Shown here in pieces: positions 25,569 to 33,944 of a stretch of 64,000 nucleotides of DNA. Positions within the stretch are counted from its first letter, which is position 1. Each line of letters opens with the position of its first letter. The notes beneath the pieces were generated by a model. It was not told the origin of the DNA, searched no databases, and saw nothing but the letters and a program-made list of their open reading frames with translations. This DNA comes from Microvirga sp. KLBC 81 (GTDB taxonomy: Bacteria > Pseudomonadota > Alphaproteobacteria > Rhizobiales > Beijerinckiaceae). The stretch lies in NCBI RefSeq assembly GCF_003075415.1, contig NZ_QDAH01000030.1, forward strand, positions 1-64,000, given 5' to 3'. The position numbers were made by a program, and so were the translations under genes.

Positions 25569-26340
25569 CGTTTTCTCCCTTAGCGCCTGAACTCGCGTTT
25601 TTCTTCATGGTCGTCCATTGGCCGGAGTTGAGGGAAGATCCGGACGCATCTGTCCGATGTTCTCTGCACTCCGTCACTTGAGACCATTCGCTGGCATTTT
25701 GGCTTACGAAGCTTCTTCAAGAATTCTGATCGGCACTCCATGATGGAGGTCCGACCGCCAGTCTGCGCCGATCTCTTTGAAGTCCTCGAGGCACCTCCCG
25801 CGCGACAATGGCCACAAATTCGTTGCCACAGAAGAAGCGTAAATTTTATTTTGGTGGCAAGTCAACTCTCATTATGAGATTCGTACCGAAGAGGATCACG
25901 ATTTGTTGTTTATGCCTCTTCCGGCGAGGAAGCCTTGAATCATGACCCAGCCGTTATTTTAGAACGCTTAAAGCGTCAAACTGGGTCAAGCTCCGCCTCT
26001 TCCCAATGCAAAATAGAGCGCAGAGAACCTTCAGAAAGGAGCTATCTTTTCACAATGTAAATTGCAATTTCCAGATATCCATCCTAACCTCGTCAAGACC
26101 TCGCCAATCCGGGAGGCTTCGTGGCCAGAGGCTGCAACAACATCGATAGGACATGACTCGGTGATGCTGGCCCATCCGGTCTTGGGAACGCCGGTTGCGC
26201 GGCCGCGCCGGAGTGTGGCGCCAGATGTGGCTGGTCGGAGGGAGCCTCGCCCGACATCGCCATTGCCTTCCGATCCGAGCCTTTCGTGCCCGGGAACACC
26301 ACAACCTGGAGCGATACCGCTACCTGCAAGGAAACCTTTC
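25569..26340. promoter_or_regulatory. divergent intergenic region between tctC and TIM-barrel copy 3
   Basis: About 770 nt without a convincing gene. It holds two island-type sites: TCTCATTATGAGA (25867-25879, site E) and AATGTAAATTGCAATT (26054-26069, site D, 13 of 16 matches to the site A palindrome). An open frame continues upstream from the TIM-barrel gene to 26062 but has no family similarity in that part and I do not count it as coding. Confidence 0.5.
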
Positions 26341-27171
26341 GTGATCAGACCCCTCGCCATCAATTGCTACTCCTACATCTGGCGCTACTCCGCCTGCGAG
26401 ACACTTGCCCATCTTGCCGAGCACGGGCACCGTCGGTTCGAACTGATGGTGAACTGGCCGCATCTGTGGCCATCCGCGATGGGACACGCCGCTCGGCGTC
26501 GGATCAGCCGTCTGCTCGAAGAGAAGAACCTCAAAGTCCTTTCGCTTGCGCCGCCGATGCTCGACCTGAATCTCGTCAGCAACTCCCCTGAGGTGCGGCG
26601 CTACTCCATCGACCATTATATCGACGTCATCCGTCTCGCAGGCGAATGGTGTACGCCCTGGGTCGTTGTGGTGCCCGGGAAAATCCATCCCCTGCTCCCG
26701 CTGCCGTCGCATTTCAGGGACAAGTGGTTCGAGGATGCCCTCGAAGAGATGGACCGCGCGGCGGAAGCCGAAGGCGTCAAGCTGACGATCGAGAACGTGC
26801 CGTCGTCTTACCTGCCGCATGCCGACGACCTCATGCGGCGTCTCACGGAGATCGGCAATCCGCGCCTGGGCGTGACCTATGATGTCGCGAATGCCGTCTT
26901 CGTCAGAGAGGATCCGGCGGAGGGGCTGCGTGTCGTCGCGCCGAAACTGGAGTTCGTGCATCTGTCGGATACGGGCGTCACCACATGGGCTCACTCGACC
27001 ATCGGCACAGGCGTGGTTCCATTCGACAGGATCGCTGTCGCCCTCGACGATATTGGATTCACCGGCCCCTCCACGCTCGAAGTCATTTCCCAGACTCCGG
27101 ACGATGACATTGCGGCAAGCTGCGAAGCCCTCTCGGCTTTCGGCTGGAGCACGGCCGATGAGGCCCGATGA
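26341..27171 (+). CDS. sugar phosphate isomerase/epimerase-like TIM barrel, copy 3
   Basis: 276 aa, third paralogue (compare 3957 and 8974): INCYSYIWRYSACETLAHLA, FELMVNWPHLWP (MYPGH changed to VNWPH), LDLNLVSNSPEVRRYS and VVVPGKIHPLLP. Putative metal ligands are Glu in LTIENVPSSYLPHA, Asp in TYDVANAVFVREDP, His in FVHLSDTGVTTWAH and Glu in TLEVISQ. I use the GTG at 26341, 8 nt after an AAGGA site, because it gives the same length as the other copies; the longer frame from 26062 adds 93 Pro/Arg-rich residues. It is transcribed away from tctCBA from a region with two candidate operators. Confidence 0.85.
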   Translation: MIRPLAINCYSYIWRYSACETLAHLAEHGHRRFELMVNWPHLWPSAMGHAARRRISRLLEEKNLKVLSLAPPMLDLNLVSNSPEVRRYSIDHYIDVIRLAGEWCTPWVVVVPGKIHPLLPLPSHFRDKWFEDALEEMDRAAEAEGVKLTIENVPSSYLPHADDLMRRLTEIGNPRLGVTYDVANAVFVREDPAEGLRVVAPKLEFVHLSDTGVTTWAHSTIGTGVVPFDRIAVALDDIGFTGPSTLEVISQTPDDDIAASCEALSAFGWSTADEAR

Positions 27172-27306
27172 GCCGCGGCCTGTCTCCAATCTTCAATGCC
27201 CCAATGATAGAGACGCATGCCGGGCCAGCGCGCGATCCAGCCGCCTCCCGGTTTCATGACAGAGGAGCCGCACCGGGCTCCCCTAACGTTGGCGAATGTC
27301 CGGTTT

Positions 27307-28029
27307 TTAGATCAGGCCGCCATTGGGCTGCACGACCTGACCATGGACCCACGATGCCCTGTCGGACGCGAGAAAGCTGACGACATCGGCAACCTCCTCG
27401 GGGCGACCCACCCGGTTGAACGGGCTCAGGGCGGCGGAGCGCATGATCGCCTCCTCGGTCTTCCCGGAGCGGAACAGGTCAGTGTCCACCGGGCCGGGCG
27501 CAACCGCGTTGACCCGCACGCCGCGGCCTGCGAGTTCCTTTCCCATGGAGCGGACGAGGCATTCGACCGCCGCCTTCGTGGCGCTGTAGGGGCCGACGCC
27601 CGGAACTGCATGGCGCACAAGCGACGTGGTCAGGGCGATGATCGTGCCGCCATCGGCGACTCTTTGCGCCGCCTGATTCAGAATGTTGAAGGCCCCGATA
27701 AGATTGACTTCGACGAGCCGCCGGAAAGTATCCAGCGCGAACTGCGCCATCGGAGCCGGCGGCACGTTGATGCCGGCATTTGCGACGACGCAGTGCGGTG
27801 CATGGCCGAAATCCTTCTCGACATCGGCGAAGACCTTGGCGACAGCCACCGAGTCGGCGATATCGACCTGATATGCCTTAAAACTGGCGCCATCGACGAC
27901 GGGCAGCTCGCGTGGGGCCTCGCTCACATAGGTGAGTGCCACGTCAAAACCGTCACGCGCCAATGCATTGACACTTGCAGCGCCAATCCCGCGCGATCCT
28001 CCGAAAACAAGAGCAACTTTCCGTTTCAT
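27307..28029 (-). CDS. SDR family oxidoreductase (3-oxoacyl-ACP reductase-like)
   Basis: 240-aa classical SDR. VALVFGGSRGIGAASVNALA at about residues 5-24 (Phe-Gly-Gly instead of Thr-Gly), VANAGINVPP at about 87-96, Thr/Ser region IALTTSLVRHAVPG and YSATKAAVECL with Tyr and Lys (about 149-153). The end has AVAPGPVDTDLFRSGKTEE and WVHGQVVQPNGGLI, typical of the family. The chosen ATG (28029) has GAGGGA upstream; a longer frame begins at 28059. It faces the TIM-barrel gene convergently and is the last gene before the second IS6 relic. Confidence 0.87.
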   Translation of the reverse strand: MKRKVALVFGGSRGIGAASVNALARDGFDVALTYVSEAPRELPVVDGASFKAYQVDIADSVAVAKVFADVEKDFGHAPHCVVANAGINVPPAPMAQFALDTFRRLVEVNLIGAFNILNQAAQRVADGGTIIALTTSLVRHAVPGVGPYSATKAAVECLVRSMGKELAGRGVRVNAVAPGPVDTDLFRSGKTEEAIMRSAALSPFNRVGRPEEVADVVSFLASDRASWVHGQVVQPNGGLI

Positions 28030-28059
28030 CAGTATCCCTCGAAAATGTGCCTCAAACAC

Positions 28060-28975
28060 AAGGAGGCAATTCTGGATTATCGATTGCCATGAAGGCGTTG
28101 CTCGCCTCCGGAGCTTCTTTCGTTTCGGCCGCCGTCACGAAAGAGGCGTCGGCCGCATTCGAGATCAGGCACCTCGTTGAAGGAGTTCGGGATGATCCCT
28201 CCGTCACTGATTGAGCAAACCCGTGAAACGCTCACCTTACACGGGCCGGGATAAGGCTTGCCCGGTTGCTCCAGGCTTACCTGTGAAGGGACGTAATGAT
28301 TGCCAGAACGGTGAGAAGACCTGCGAAGATGGCAGGGTCGCCCGAAGACCGCAGCGGCATCTACTTCCCCGATTTATCCCGCGGTGCAGACCGCAATCCT
28401 CGTTGGGATTTGCTCGTTTCAATAACAGGATCGATGATGTTTCCTTCGTTCCATGGAGCACTTTCAAAACGAAACTGTAGCCCCTACTCGACCTTGCCCC
28501 CACCGTGCCAATGCCACTGTTGTTCATGTTCAATTTAGGCTGTTTTCTATCTATACGGCAAGCGTTTTCTTGTTGTGGGAACATTCCGCCCATCGATAAG
28601 CCGATCAGGGTACCGAGCGGTTGAGTTCCTGGATTTGGTGCTCTGCCTTTGGAACAATCGCAGTTCATAGGCTGACTGGCACGCAAGACGAGCGGGCCAC
28701 CGCTTCTGAAGGATTCAGTAATGTACAATCAGTTCTCACAAAGCAGCAACATAGTCGCGTGTTTATTTAGCCTTTCAGAAGCTGCAGTTCGCGCCCAATA
28801 TCTGGCGCTGCTTTGGAGCTGGGCTGCGAAACGAGTAGTCGGCTGTTTTGCTCCCTGCCGGGCACCCTGAGGCGTGGCATCGCCCTTCAGCAGCGGTGCA
28901 TATGGCTGATATTCGCGCTCAATTGGCATGCCCCAGTTCAGGGATATGGGCCTAGGAGCGGTCAATGCTTTATGA
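28060..28975. other. gene-free stretch between island SDR and IS6 relic
   Basis: No frame here shows family motifs or a good start. The longest minus-strand frames (28237-28728 and 28729-29004) have irregular composition and no ribosome binding site. Probably decayed sequence at the island edge. Confidence 0.45.
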
Positions 28976-29784
28976 GGCTTCGTTGCATCAACTTGGAAAG
29001 GCACGACGGAACCGGCCAGGAGAATCTCTTCAGGCGACGCGGCCGAAAACCTCGTTCCAAGACGGACTTCGCCTGTTGGTCGAGGCAGTTGTAGAACGGA
29101 GTGCCCCCGGCAGATCGTTCACGTCACTCGCAACCCTTGTGCGTAGTACGCGCCGTTCTCATCCGTCGAAAGCCGCACATCGGCCGGATCAAGCACCCGG
29201 GTGCGCCGAGGTCAGCCTCGATGACGTTGTTGGGATATTTCGGGGTCCGATGCTCGACATCGTTTCGACTGTAACCCCTCGCGTTGTAAGCGCGGATTGC
29301 CTTCGGGTAGGAGGCCAGCCCGTCAGTGGTGATCGAGGACGGCGGATAATCTCTCATCGTCATCAGAGCTTTTTGCAGGAACCGATAGGCGGCTCGGGTA
29401 CTGCGGTGATCTGAGAGCATGAAGTCGGTCAGTTGCCCATGCTTGTCGACAGCCCGAAACAGATATCTCCAGCGCTCGCCAGCGCGCATGTAGGTCTCGT
29501 CCACCCTCCACGAGCCGGATCGATATCCTTGATACTGGCGGACTCTCTTTGCAATTTCCGGAGCATGGCGCTGAACCCAGCTGAAGACCGTGGAGGGATC
29601 AACTTCTACGCCGCACTCCTGCACCATCTCGGCCAGATCGCGATAGCTGACGCCGTACTTCCAGTACCAGCGCACACAACAGGATGATCTCGACCGAAAG
29701 CGACAGCGCCTGAATAGGAATAACAGGGCGGCTGCCCGAGGAGCCGCCCTTCCCCTAAACTCCCCAGGTTAGCGCAACAGTCCC
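28976..29784 (-). mobile_element. decayed IS6-family insertion sequence (right border of island)
   Basis: About 809 bp. The left end GGCTTCGTTGCATCAACTTGG (28976 onward, first 15: GGCTTCGTTGCATCA) pairs imperfectly with the right end, which reads GGGACTGTTGCGCTAACC on the minus strand from 29784. Both resemble the IS6-family terminus GGxxCTGTTGCAAA. A frameshifted transposase on the minus strand lies between. No 8-bp target duplication is seen (CTTTATGA left, GACGGGGT right), so ends may have recombined or eroded. Confidence 0.65.
29124..29709 (-). pseudogene. IS6-family transposase, frameshifted and truncated
   Basis: The main frame runs from RWYWKYGVSYRDLAEMVQE (helix-turn-helix region) through SWRVDETYMRAGERWRYLFR (first catalytic Asp), LQKALMTMRDYPPSSITTDG (second Asp) and YPNNVIEADLGAPGCLIRP (catalytic Glu) to a stop at 29124. 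The N-terminal end is in another frame (VEIILLC just before RWYW), so there is a frameshift near 29675. After CE at 29127 the normal ending (KGFEVMRxLRKGQ) is lost. All three DDE residues remain but the gene is broken. Confidence 0.85.
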
Positions 29785-29891
29785 GACGGGGTCGTCGAGC
29801 AACGATCAGGCGGTTCTGGTTGGATAGATCCCCCAAGGAACGAGTAAGGGTCTTAGCGGCTGGCGATCCTCTCGATTGCCACAAAGCATAA

Positions 29892-29919
29892 AGAAGGCGC
29901 CCTTGCCAGCGCGCCTTCT
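29892..29919 (-). terminator. probable terminator after TctC-like gene
   Basis: Nine-bp stem AGAAGGCGC (29892-29900) with GCGCCTTCT (29911-29919) and a 10-nt loop, 60 nt downstream of the minus-strand gene ending at 29982. On the minus strand the stem is followed by TTTATGCTTTG, a weak T tract. Confidence 0.65.
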
Positions 29920-29981
29920 AAAATATCGTTGATTTGGAGTTCAGCTGATCCCCGACAGGAGGATACGGAAGTTCCCGGCGA

Positions 29982-30947
29982 CTATTTCACCAGTCCGACG
30001 TCTTTGAGCACGGCGGTGGTCCGAGCCTGCTCCGCTTTGACGAACTCGTCGAGCGCTGGCCCCGTCAGGAAGATGTCGTCCCAGCCTTTCGTCGTGAGCG
30101 TTTTCTTCCATGCTTCGGATTTGGCGAGATCCTCGAACATCTTCGTGAGCCGCGCGCGGTCTTCCGCAGCAATTCCGGGCGGGGCAACGATCATGCGCCA
30201 GTTGGAGAGCTCGAGGTCAATCCCGCTTTCCTTCAACGTCGGCGCATCCACATCGGGCAGGCGGTTCGGCGTGGAGACAGCCAGCAAACGGAGCTTGCCG
30301 GCCTTGACTTGGCTCATGAACTCGCTGAGCGAGTTGATACCGGCAGTCACCTTGCCGCCAAGAAGGGCCCCCAGAGACTCGCCGCCCCCTGAAAAGGCAA
30401 TATAGTTGGTCTTGCTGGGGTCGGCTCCGACGTTCTTCGTGATCAAGGCTGCCAGGATATGGTCCGGTCCGCCAGCCGATCCGCCGGCCCAGGTTACCTT
30501 CGCGGGATCGGCTTTGATCATCTCGCCAAGCTCCTTCATCGACTTGATCGGAGAAGCCGCTGGAACTGCAATCGCCTGCCACTCGCCAGTGAGACGGGCG
30601 ATCGGCGTGACTTGGTCGATCGTTACGGGTGACTTGTTGGTAGCGATTGCGCCAACCATCACATACCCGCTTGCCATCAGTTGGGTTGCATCACCCTTCG
30701 CGCTGTTCACGAACTGGGCGATTCCGATCGTTCCACCCGCGCCCGGCACGTTGTTGACCTGAACGGACTTGGCAAGACCGGTCTCCGCAAGAGCCTGAGC
30801 GACCGAGCGAGCGGTCTGGTCCCAACCACCACCGGGAGCAGCGGGCGCCATAATCTTCAAGCTCGGGGCTTCGGCCGCTGCCGCTGACGGCAGGGCTGCG
30901 CCCGCTATCAACATCAATCCAATAAGTGTTCTGCGGTTGAACTTCAT
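29982..30947 (-). CDS. TctC/Bug-family substrate-binding protein of the tricarballylate locus
   Basis: 321-aa periplasmic binding protein. The signal peptide MKFNRRTLIGLMLIAGAAL is followed by cleavage around SAAAAEA; RR near the start could suggest Tat but the motif is incomplete. The ligand loop is IMAPAAPGGGWDQTARSVAQ at about residues 34-53, the second is around VNNVPGAGGTIGIAQFVN (about 72-89), then WAGGSAGGPDHILAAL. A longer frame to 31106 is rejected because the ATG at 30947 has GAGGAG upstream. It follows tcuB in the same direction and no TctA/TctB permease lies beside it, so it may deliver ligand to a permease elsewhere. Confidence 0.9.
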   Translation of the reverse strand: MKFNRRTLIGLMLIAGAALPSAAAAEAPSLKIMAPAAPGGGWDQTARSVAQALAETGLAKSVQVNNVPGAGGTIGIAQFVNSAKGDATQLMASGYVMVGAIATNKSPVTIDQVTPIARLTGEWQAIAVPAASPIKSMKELGEMIKADPAKVTWAGGSAGGPDHILAALITKNVGADPSKTNYIAFSGGGESLGALLGGKVTAGINSLSEFMSQVKAGKLRLLAVSTPNRLPDVDAPTLKESGIDLELSNWRMIVAPPGIAAEDRARLTKMFEDLAKSEAWKKTLTTKGWDDIFLTGPALDEFVKAEQARTTAVLKDVGLVK

Positions 30948-31011
30948 GTTCGTCTCCTCTTGATTGAATTTGCCGGCCGGCGTTTCCGACCATTGGCCAG
31001 TTAATGTCTCG

Positions 31012-32169
31012 TCACGCCCCCGCTTTAGCGTCCGGGACAGCAAGAGCCTTGGCCTTCGACGGAGTTGGCTCGTGGAGCGAACGGCGCTCCTTGGCGTAGC
31101 GAACAAGTGCGCCGAAGCGATAGATGCCGTGAACGAACTTGCTATAGGGCATGGTGATGAAGAAGCCGAACACGAAACCCATGTGCAGGGCGAGCATCGT
31201 TCCCATCGCCGGCGTCGCCCGCAGTACCAGGAGCAGCAGGCCGGTCAGGCTCACCAGGAACAGCATCACGATGAAAGCCATCTCCATGCTGCGCCCGTTC
31301 TCGTCCCTCAGGGCCGGATCACGCTTGAACTTCGCCCACATGAGGCCTGCCGGCCCGATGACGAGCCCGATCCCTCCAAGTGTTCCGAGGACCACGGGCA
31401 GGTCGTACCAAGGATAGGGGGCCTGCATACCGAGCAGATAGTGATAAAGGGTCGCCGTGCTCGTCGCAGCGAGGCAGAGAAAGAAGCCGTAGAAAGTCAG
31501 GTGGTGGAAGAGGCGGCGCCGATCGGACGGCCGATCATCCTCATTGAAGCAGCCCGGTCCGCCACCATCCAGGTAACGCAACGCCATGGTGTCCTTCATG
31601 GCTTGCCAGACGGAGACGCCGTTGGTCAGCGTCTCGCGCGTCTCACCGATGTCGCGCCAGAACATGCGAAAGCCCATGATCATCGCCGCGATGGCGTAGA
31701 AGAACGCAGCGCCGAACACGCCGGCCATCGCGTTGTGCGACATGATCCGGTAGAACGCGCCAGGTCCCGTCTGCACCCCGAACATCACCGCCGGGTCGTT
31801 GATTGCCATCAGACCGAAGAAGAAAACGCCGACACTGAGGGCCGCGATGAGGCTGATCGCCAAACCGTTCCGTTCGAAGAGCGGAGCCAACATCCGGGGC
31901 CAGGCGTAGAATCTGTAGGTGTCGTTACGGACCTTCGCGAGCGTCTGCGGCACGTTGACGTTGAACTCATGCGGAGGCGAGAACTGGCAGTCGGTGTAGC
32001 AGGCTCCGCAGCTGTGGCAGAGATTGGCCAGATAATTGAGGTCGCCGTCCGAGAAGGCGCGCCGCATCTCCATCGCCGGGAAGACGGCGCAGAGTCCTTC
32101 ACAGTAGCGGCAGGAGTTGCAGACCGTCATCAGACGGTCGGCTTCTTCAAGAGCTTTAGTCGCGTGCAT
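31012..32169 (-). CDS. tcuB: tricarballylate utilization 4Fe-4S/membrane protein TcuB
   Basis: 385 aa, TcuB/CobZ C-terminal type. Two cysteine clusters at the N-terminus, CNSCRYCEGLCAVFP (about residues 17-31) and CHSCGACYTDCQFSPP (about 51-66), bind 4Fe-4S centres. Several membrane helices follow (for example LAISLIAALSVGVFFFGLMA, AAFFYAIAAMIMGFRMFW, HLTFYGFFLCLAATSTATLY, AFIVMLFLVSLTGLLLLVLR) with His residues for haem b. In Salmonella it takes electrons from the TcuA flavin into the quinone pool. The start overlaps the end of tcuA by 14 nt, with GAGG 9 nt upstream, so the two are coupled. Confidence 0.93.
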   Translation of the reverse strand: MHATKALEEADRLMTVCNSCRYCEGLCAVFPAMEMRRAFSDGDLNYLANLCHSCGACYTDCQFSPPHEFNVNVPQTLAKVRNDTYRFYAWPRMLAPLFERNGLAISLIAALSVGVFFFGLMAINDPAVMFGVQTGPGAFYRIMSHNAMAGVFGAAFFYAIAAMIMGFRMFWRDIGETRETLTNGVSVWQAMKDTMALRYLDGGGPGCFNEDDRPSDRRRLFHHLTFYGFFLCLAATSTATLYHYLLGMQAPYPWYDLPVVLGTLGGIGLVIGPAGLMWAKFKRDPALRDENGRSMEMAFIVMLFLVSLTGLLLLVLRATPAMGTMLALHMGFVFGFFITMPYSKFVHGIYRFGALVRYAKERRSLHEPTPSKAKALAVPDAKAGA

Positions 32170-33640
32170 TTTTAGCAGCCTCTCGTCCGGCGATGCGCCC
32201 GAAGACGCTGCCGATTGTCATTCCGATACCGGCGGCATAGCCCTTGCCGAGAACGTTGCCCGCCATGATCTCTCCGGCGGCAAACATGTTGGCTGAAGGC
32301 TTGCCGTCGGCCATGAGCATCCGCGCCTCTTTATTCACGCGCGTGCCCAGATAGGTGAAAGTGATGCCGGGACGGACCGGGTAGGCATAGAAGGGAGCGG
32401 TACGGATTGGCCGCGCCCAGTGGCTCTTTGGCGGCGTCAGTCCTTCCGTCCGGCAATCATCCAGGATTGTGTGGTCGAAGGTGCCGGGCCGCACGGCTTG
32501 GTTGAAGGTCTCGACGGTTGTCTCGAGAGCATGGGGGTCGAGCCCGAGCTTTCCGGCAAGCTCTCTGATGCTGTCCGCCTTCACGGGTGGATAAAGCGAC
32601 GGCATGAAGAGTTCGAGCGAGGGCCCGTCGAAGATGATGTAGGCGATCTGGTCCGGCTGGGTGGCGACAAGGCGCCCCCAGATGGCGTACCGCTTCGGCC
32701 AGATATCCTCGCCTTCATCGTAAAAGCGCTCCGCGTTCTTGTTCACCACGATACCGAACACGACGCAGTCGAGCCGGGTGATGATGCCGCCGTCGAATCT
32801 TGGTGCGCGCGCGTCAATGGCAACGAAGTGCCCCTGAGTGGGATCACCGATCTGCTGCACTCCCTTGTCCAGCAGCATTTTCAGTACCGATCCACGGTTA
32901 TAGGGCGTGCCGCGAACGAGAATGTTGTCGGCGACCTCGCCCCAATATTGCTTCAGCCACTCGATGTTGGCCTCAAAGCCGCCGGCGGCCGCAACAAGAC
33001 TTGACGCGCGCGCCGCATGCCGCTGCCCGTCATAACTGACAGTGGCTGACAGGAACATGCCATCGCGAATGTCCAGATCGACGACCTCGGCCTCGTAGAC
33101 GATCTCGACCCCCAGGCTCTCTGCCGTGAGGTAGAGTGCATTGAGCATCGCCCGCCCTCCCCCAAGGAAGAACGAGTTGGTACGGCCGAGGCTCAGCGTC
33201 CCTCCGAGGGATGGCTGCCAGCGAACGCCCTGCTCGACGATCCAACGGAGGATCTCCTTGGATTCGCCGATCATGAAGCGGGCAAGTTCCTCGTCTGTCT
33301 GGCCGCCCGTGACCCGCAGCAGATCCTCCCAGAACTCGTCTTCCGTGTAGGGGCCAGTCAAGATCTCGGTGGCCGTGTCATGGGCACAGCGCATGTTTCG
33401 CGTGTGGCGCGTGTTGCCGCCGCGGTAGAACTTGGGCGCTGCTTCGAGCACAAGCACTGAGGCACCGGAACGACGAGCGCTAATGGCAGCACAGAGAGCG
33501 GCGTTTCCGCCGCCGATAACCAGGACATCGTATTTGCGCGTCAGTACGGCCGGAACCGCCCCGGGCTGCCCTGCCGCGCGTGCAACCGACGTTACATGTT
33601 TCGGCGGAAAATCTCTCGACACCGCAGTTTCGCTCTTCAT
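32156..33640 (-). CDS. tcuA: FAD-dependent tricarballylate dehydrogenase TcuA
   Basis: 494 aa. The FAD-binding motif DVLVIGGGNAALCAAISARR is at about residues 38-57, followed by APKFYRGGNTRHTRNMRCAH, the TcuA/CobZ signature. VAAAGGFEANIEWLKQYWG is at about 216-234 and the C-terminal GEIMAGNVLGKGYAAGIGMT (about 460-479) closes the flavin site. Known TcuA oxidises tricarballylate to cis-aconitate, which enters the citric acid cycle. The 30 residues before the FAD motif are longer than in many homologues; the ATG at 33640 has GGGGA upstream. Divergent from the GntR gene. Confidence 0.93.
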   Translation of the reverse strand: MKSETAVSRDFPPKHVTSVARAAGQPGAVPAVLTRKYDVLVIGGGNAALCAAISARRSGASVLVLEAAPKFYRGGNTRHTRNMRCAHDTATEILTGPYTEDEFWEDLLRVTGGQTDEELARFMIGESKEILRWIVEQGVRWQPSLGGTLSLGRTNSFFLGGGRAMLNALYLTAESLGVEIVYEAEVVDLDIRDGMFLSATVSYDGQRHAARASSLVAAAGGFEANIEWLKQYWGEVADNILVRGTPYNRGSVLKMLLDKGVQQIGDPTQGHFVAIDARAPRFDGGIITRLDCVVFGIVVNKNAERFYDEGEDIWPKRYAIWGRLVATQPDQIAYIIFDGPSLELFMPSLYPPVKADSIRELAGKLGLDPHALETTVETFNQAVRPGTFDHTILDDCRTEGLTPPKSHWARPIRTAPFYAYPVRPGITFTYLGTRVNKEARMLMADGKPSANMFAAGEIMAGNVLGKGYAAGIGMTIGSVFGRIAGREAAKNARD

Positions 33641-33856
33641 CGCCTAGTCCCCAGCACTTCCTTGTCGGAGGCAGTTTACGCCGCCCTTCTGTGCGGCTTC
33701 GCGTTCGTTGAACCGGCACCGCAAAGCAGCGATTGGATCTCTTATGCCGCCGGACAAAAGCCGCCATCGAGGCACGTCCCGTCTGGAGCCCCCGCCCTGC
33801 ATTCGAACGGAGGCTGCCTTGCGGCTAGCCCAATCTCGGCTTGATTTTTGTACCCC

Positions 33857-33868
33857 TTTGTATACAAA
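33857..33868. promoter_or_regulatory. probable GntR operator in tcuA/gntR divergent promoter
   Basis: Perfect 12-bp palindrome TTTGTATACAAA centred between the divergent tcuA (start 33640) and GntR (start 33945) genes. FadR-subfamily regulators often bind TTGTATACAA-like sites, so it likely controls both directions including the regulator itself. Confidence 0.7.
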
Positions 33869-33944
33869 AATATCCAGACGTACTCCCTAGTCAAGCGGAA
33901 TGTCTGATGCTTGATAGGAGGCATCAGCACCCTCAGGAGCGTGG

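Noticed and set aside
28237..29004. Two minus-strand frames left of the second IS6 relic
   Set aside because: No ribosome site, no motifs; one overlaps the IS end.
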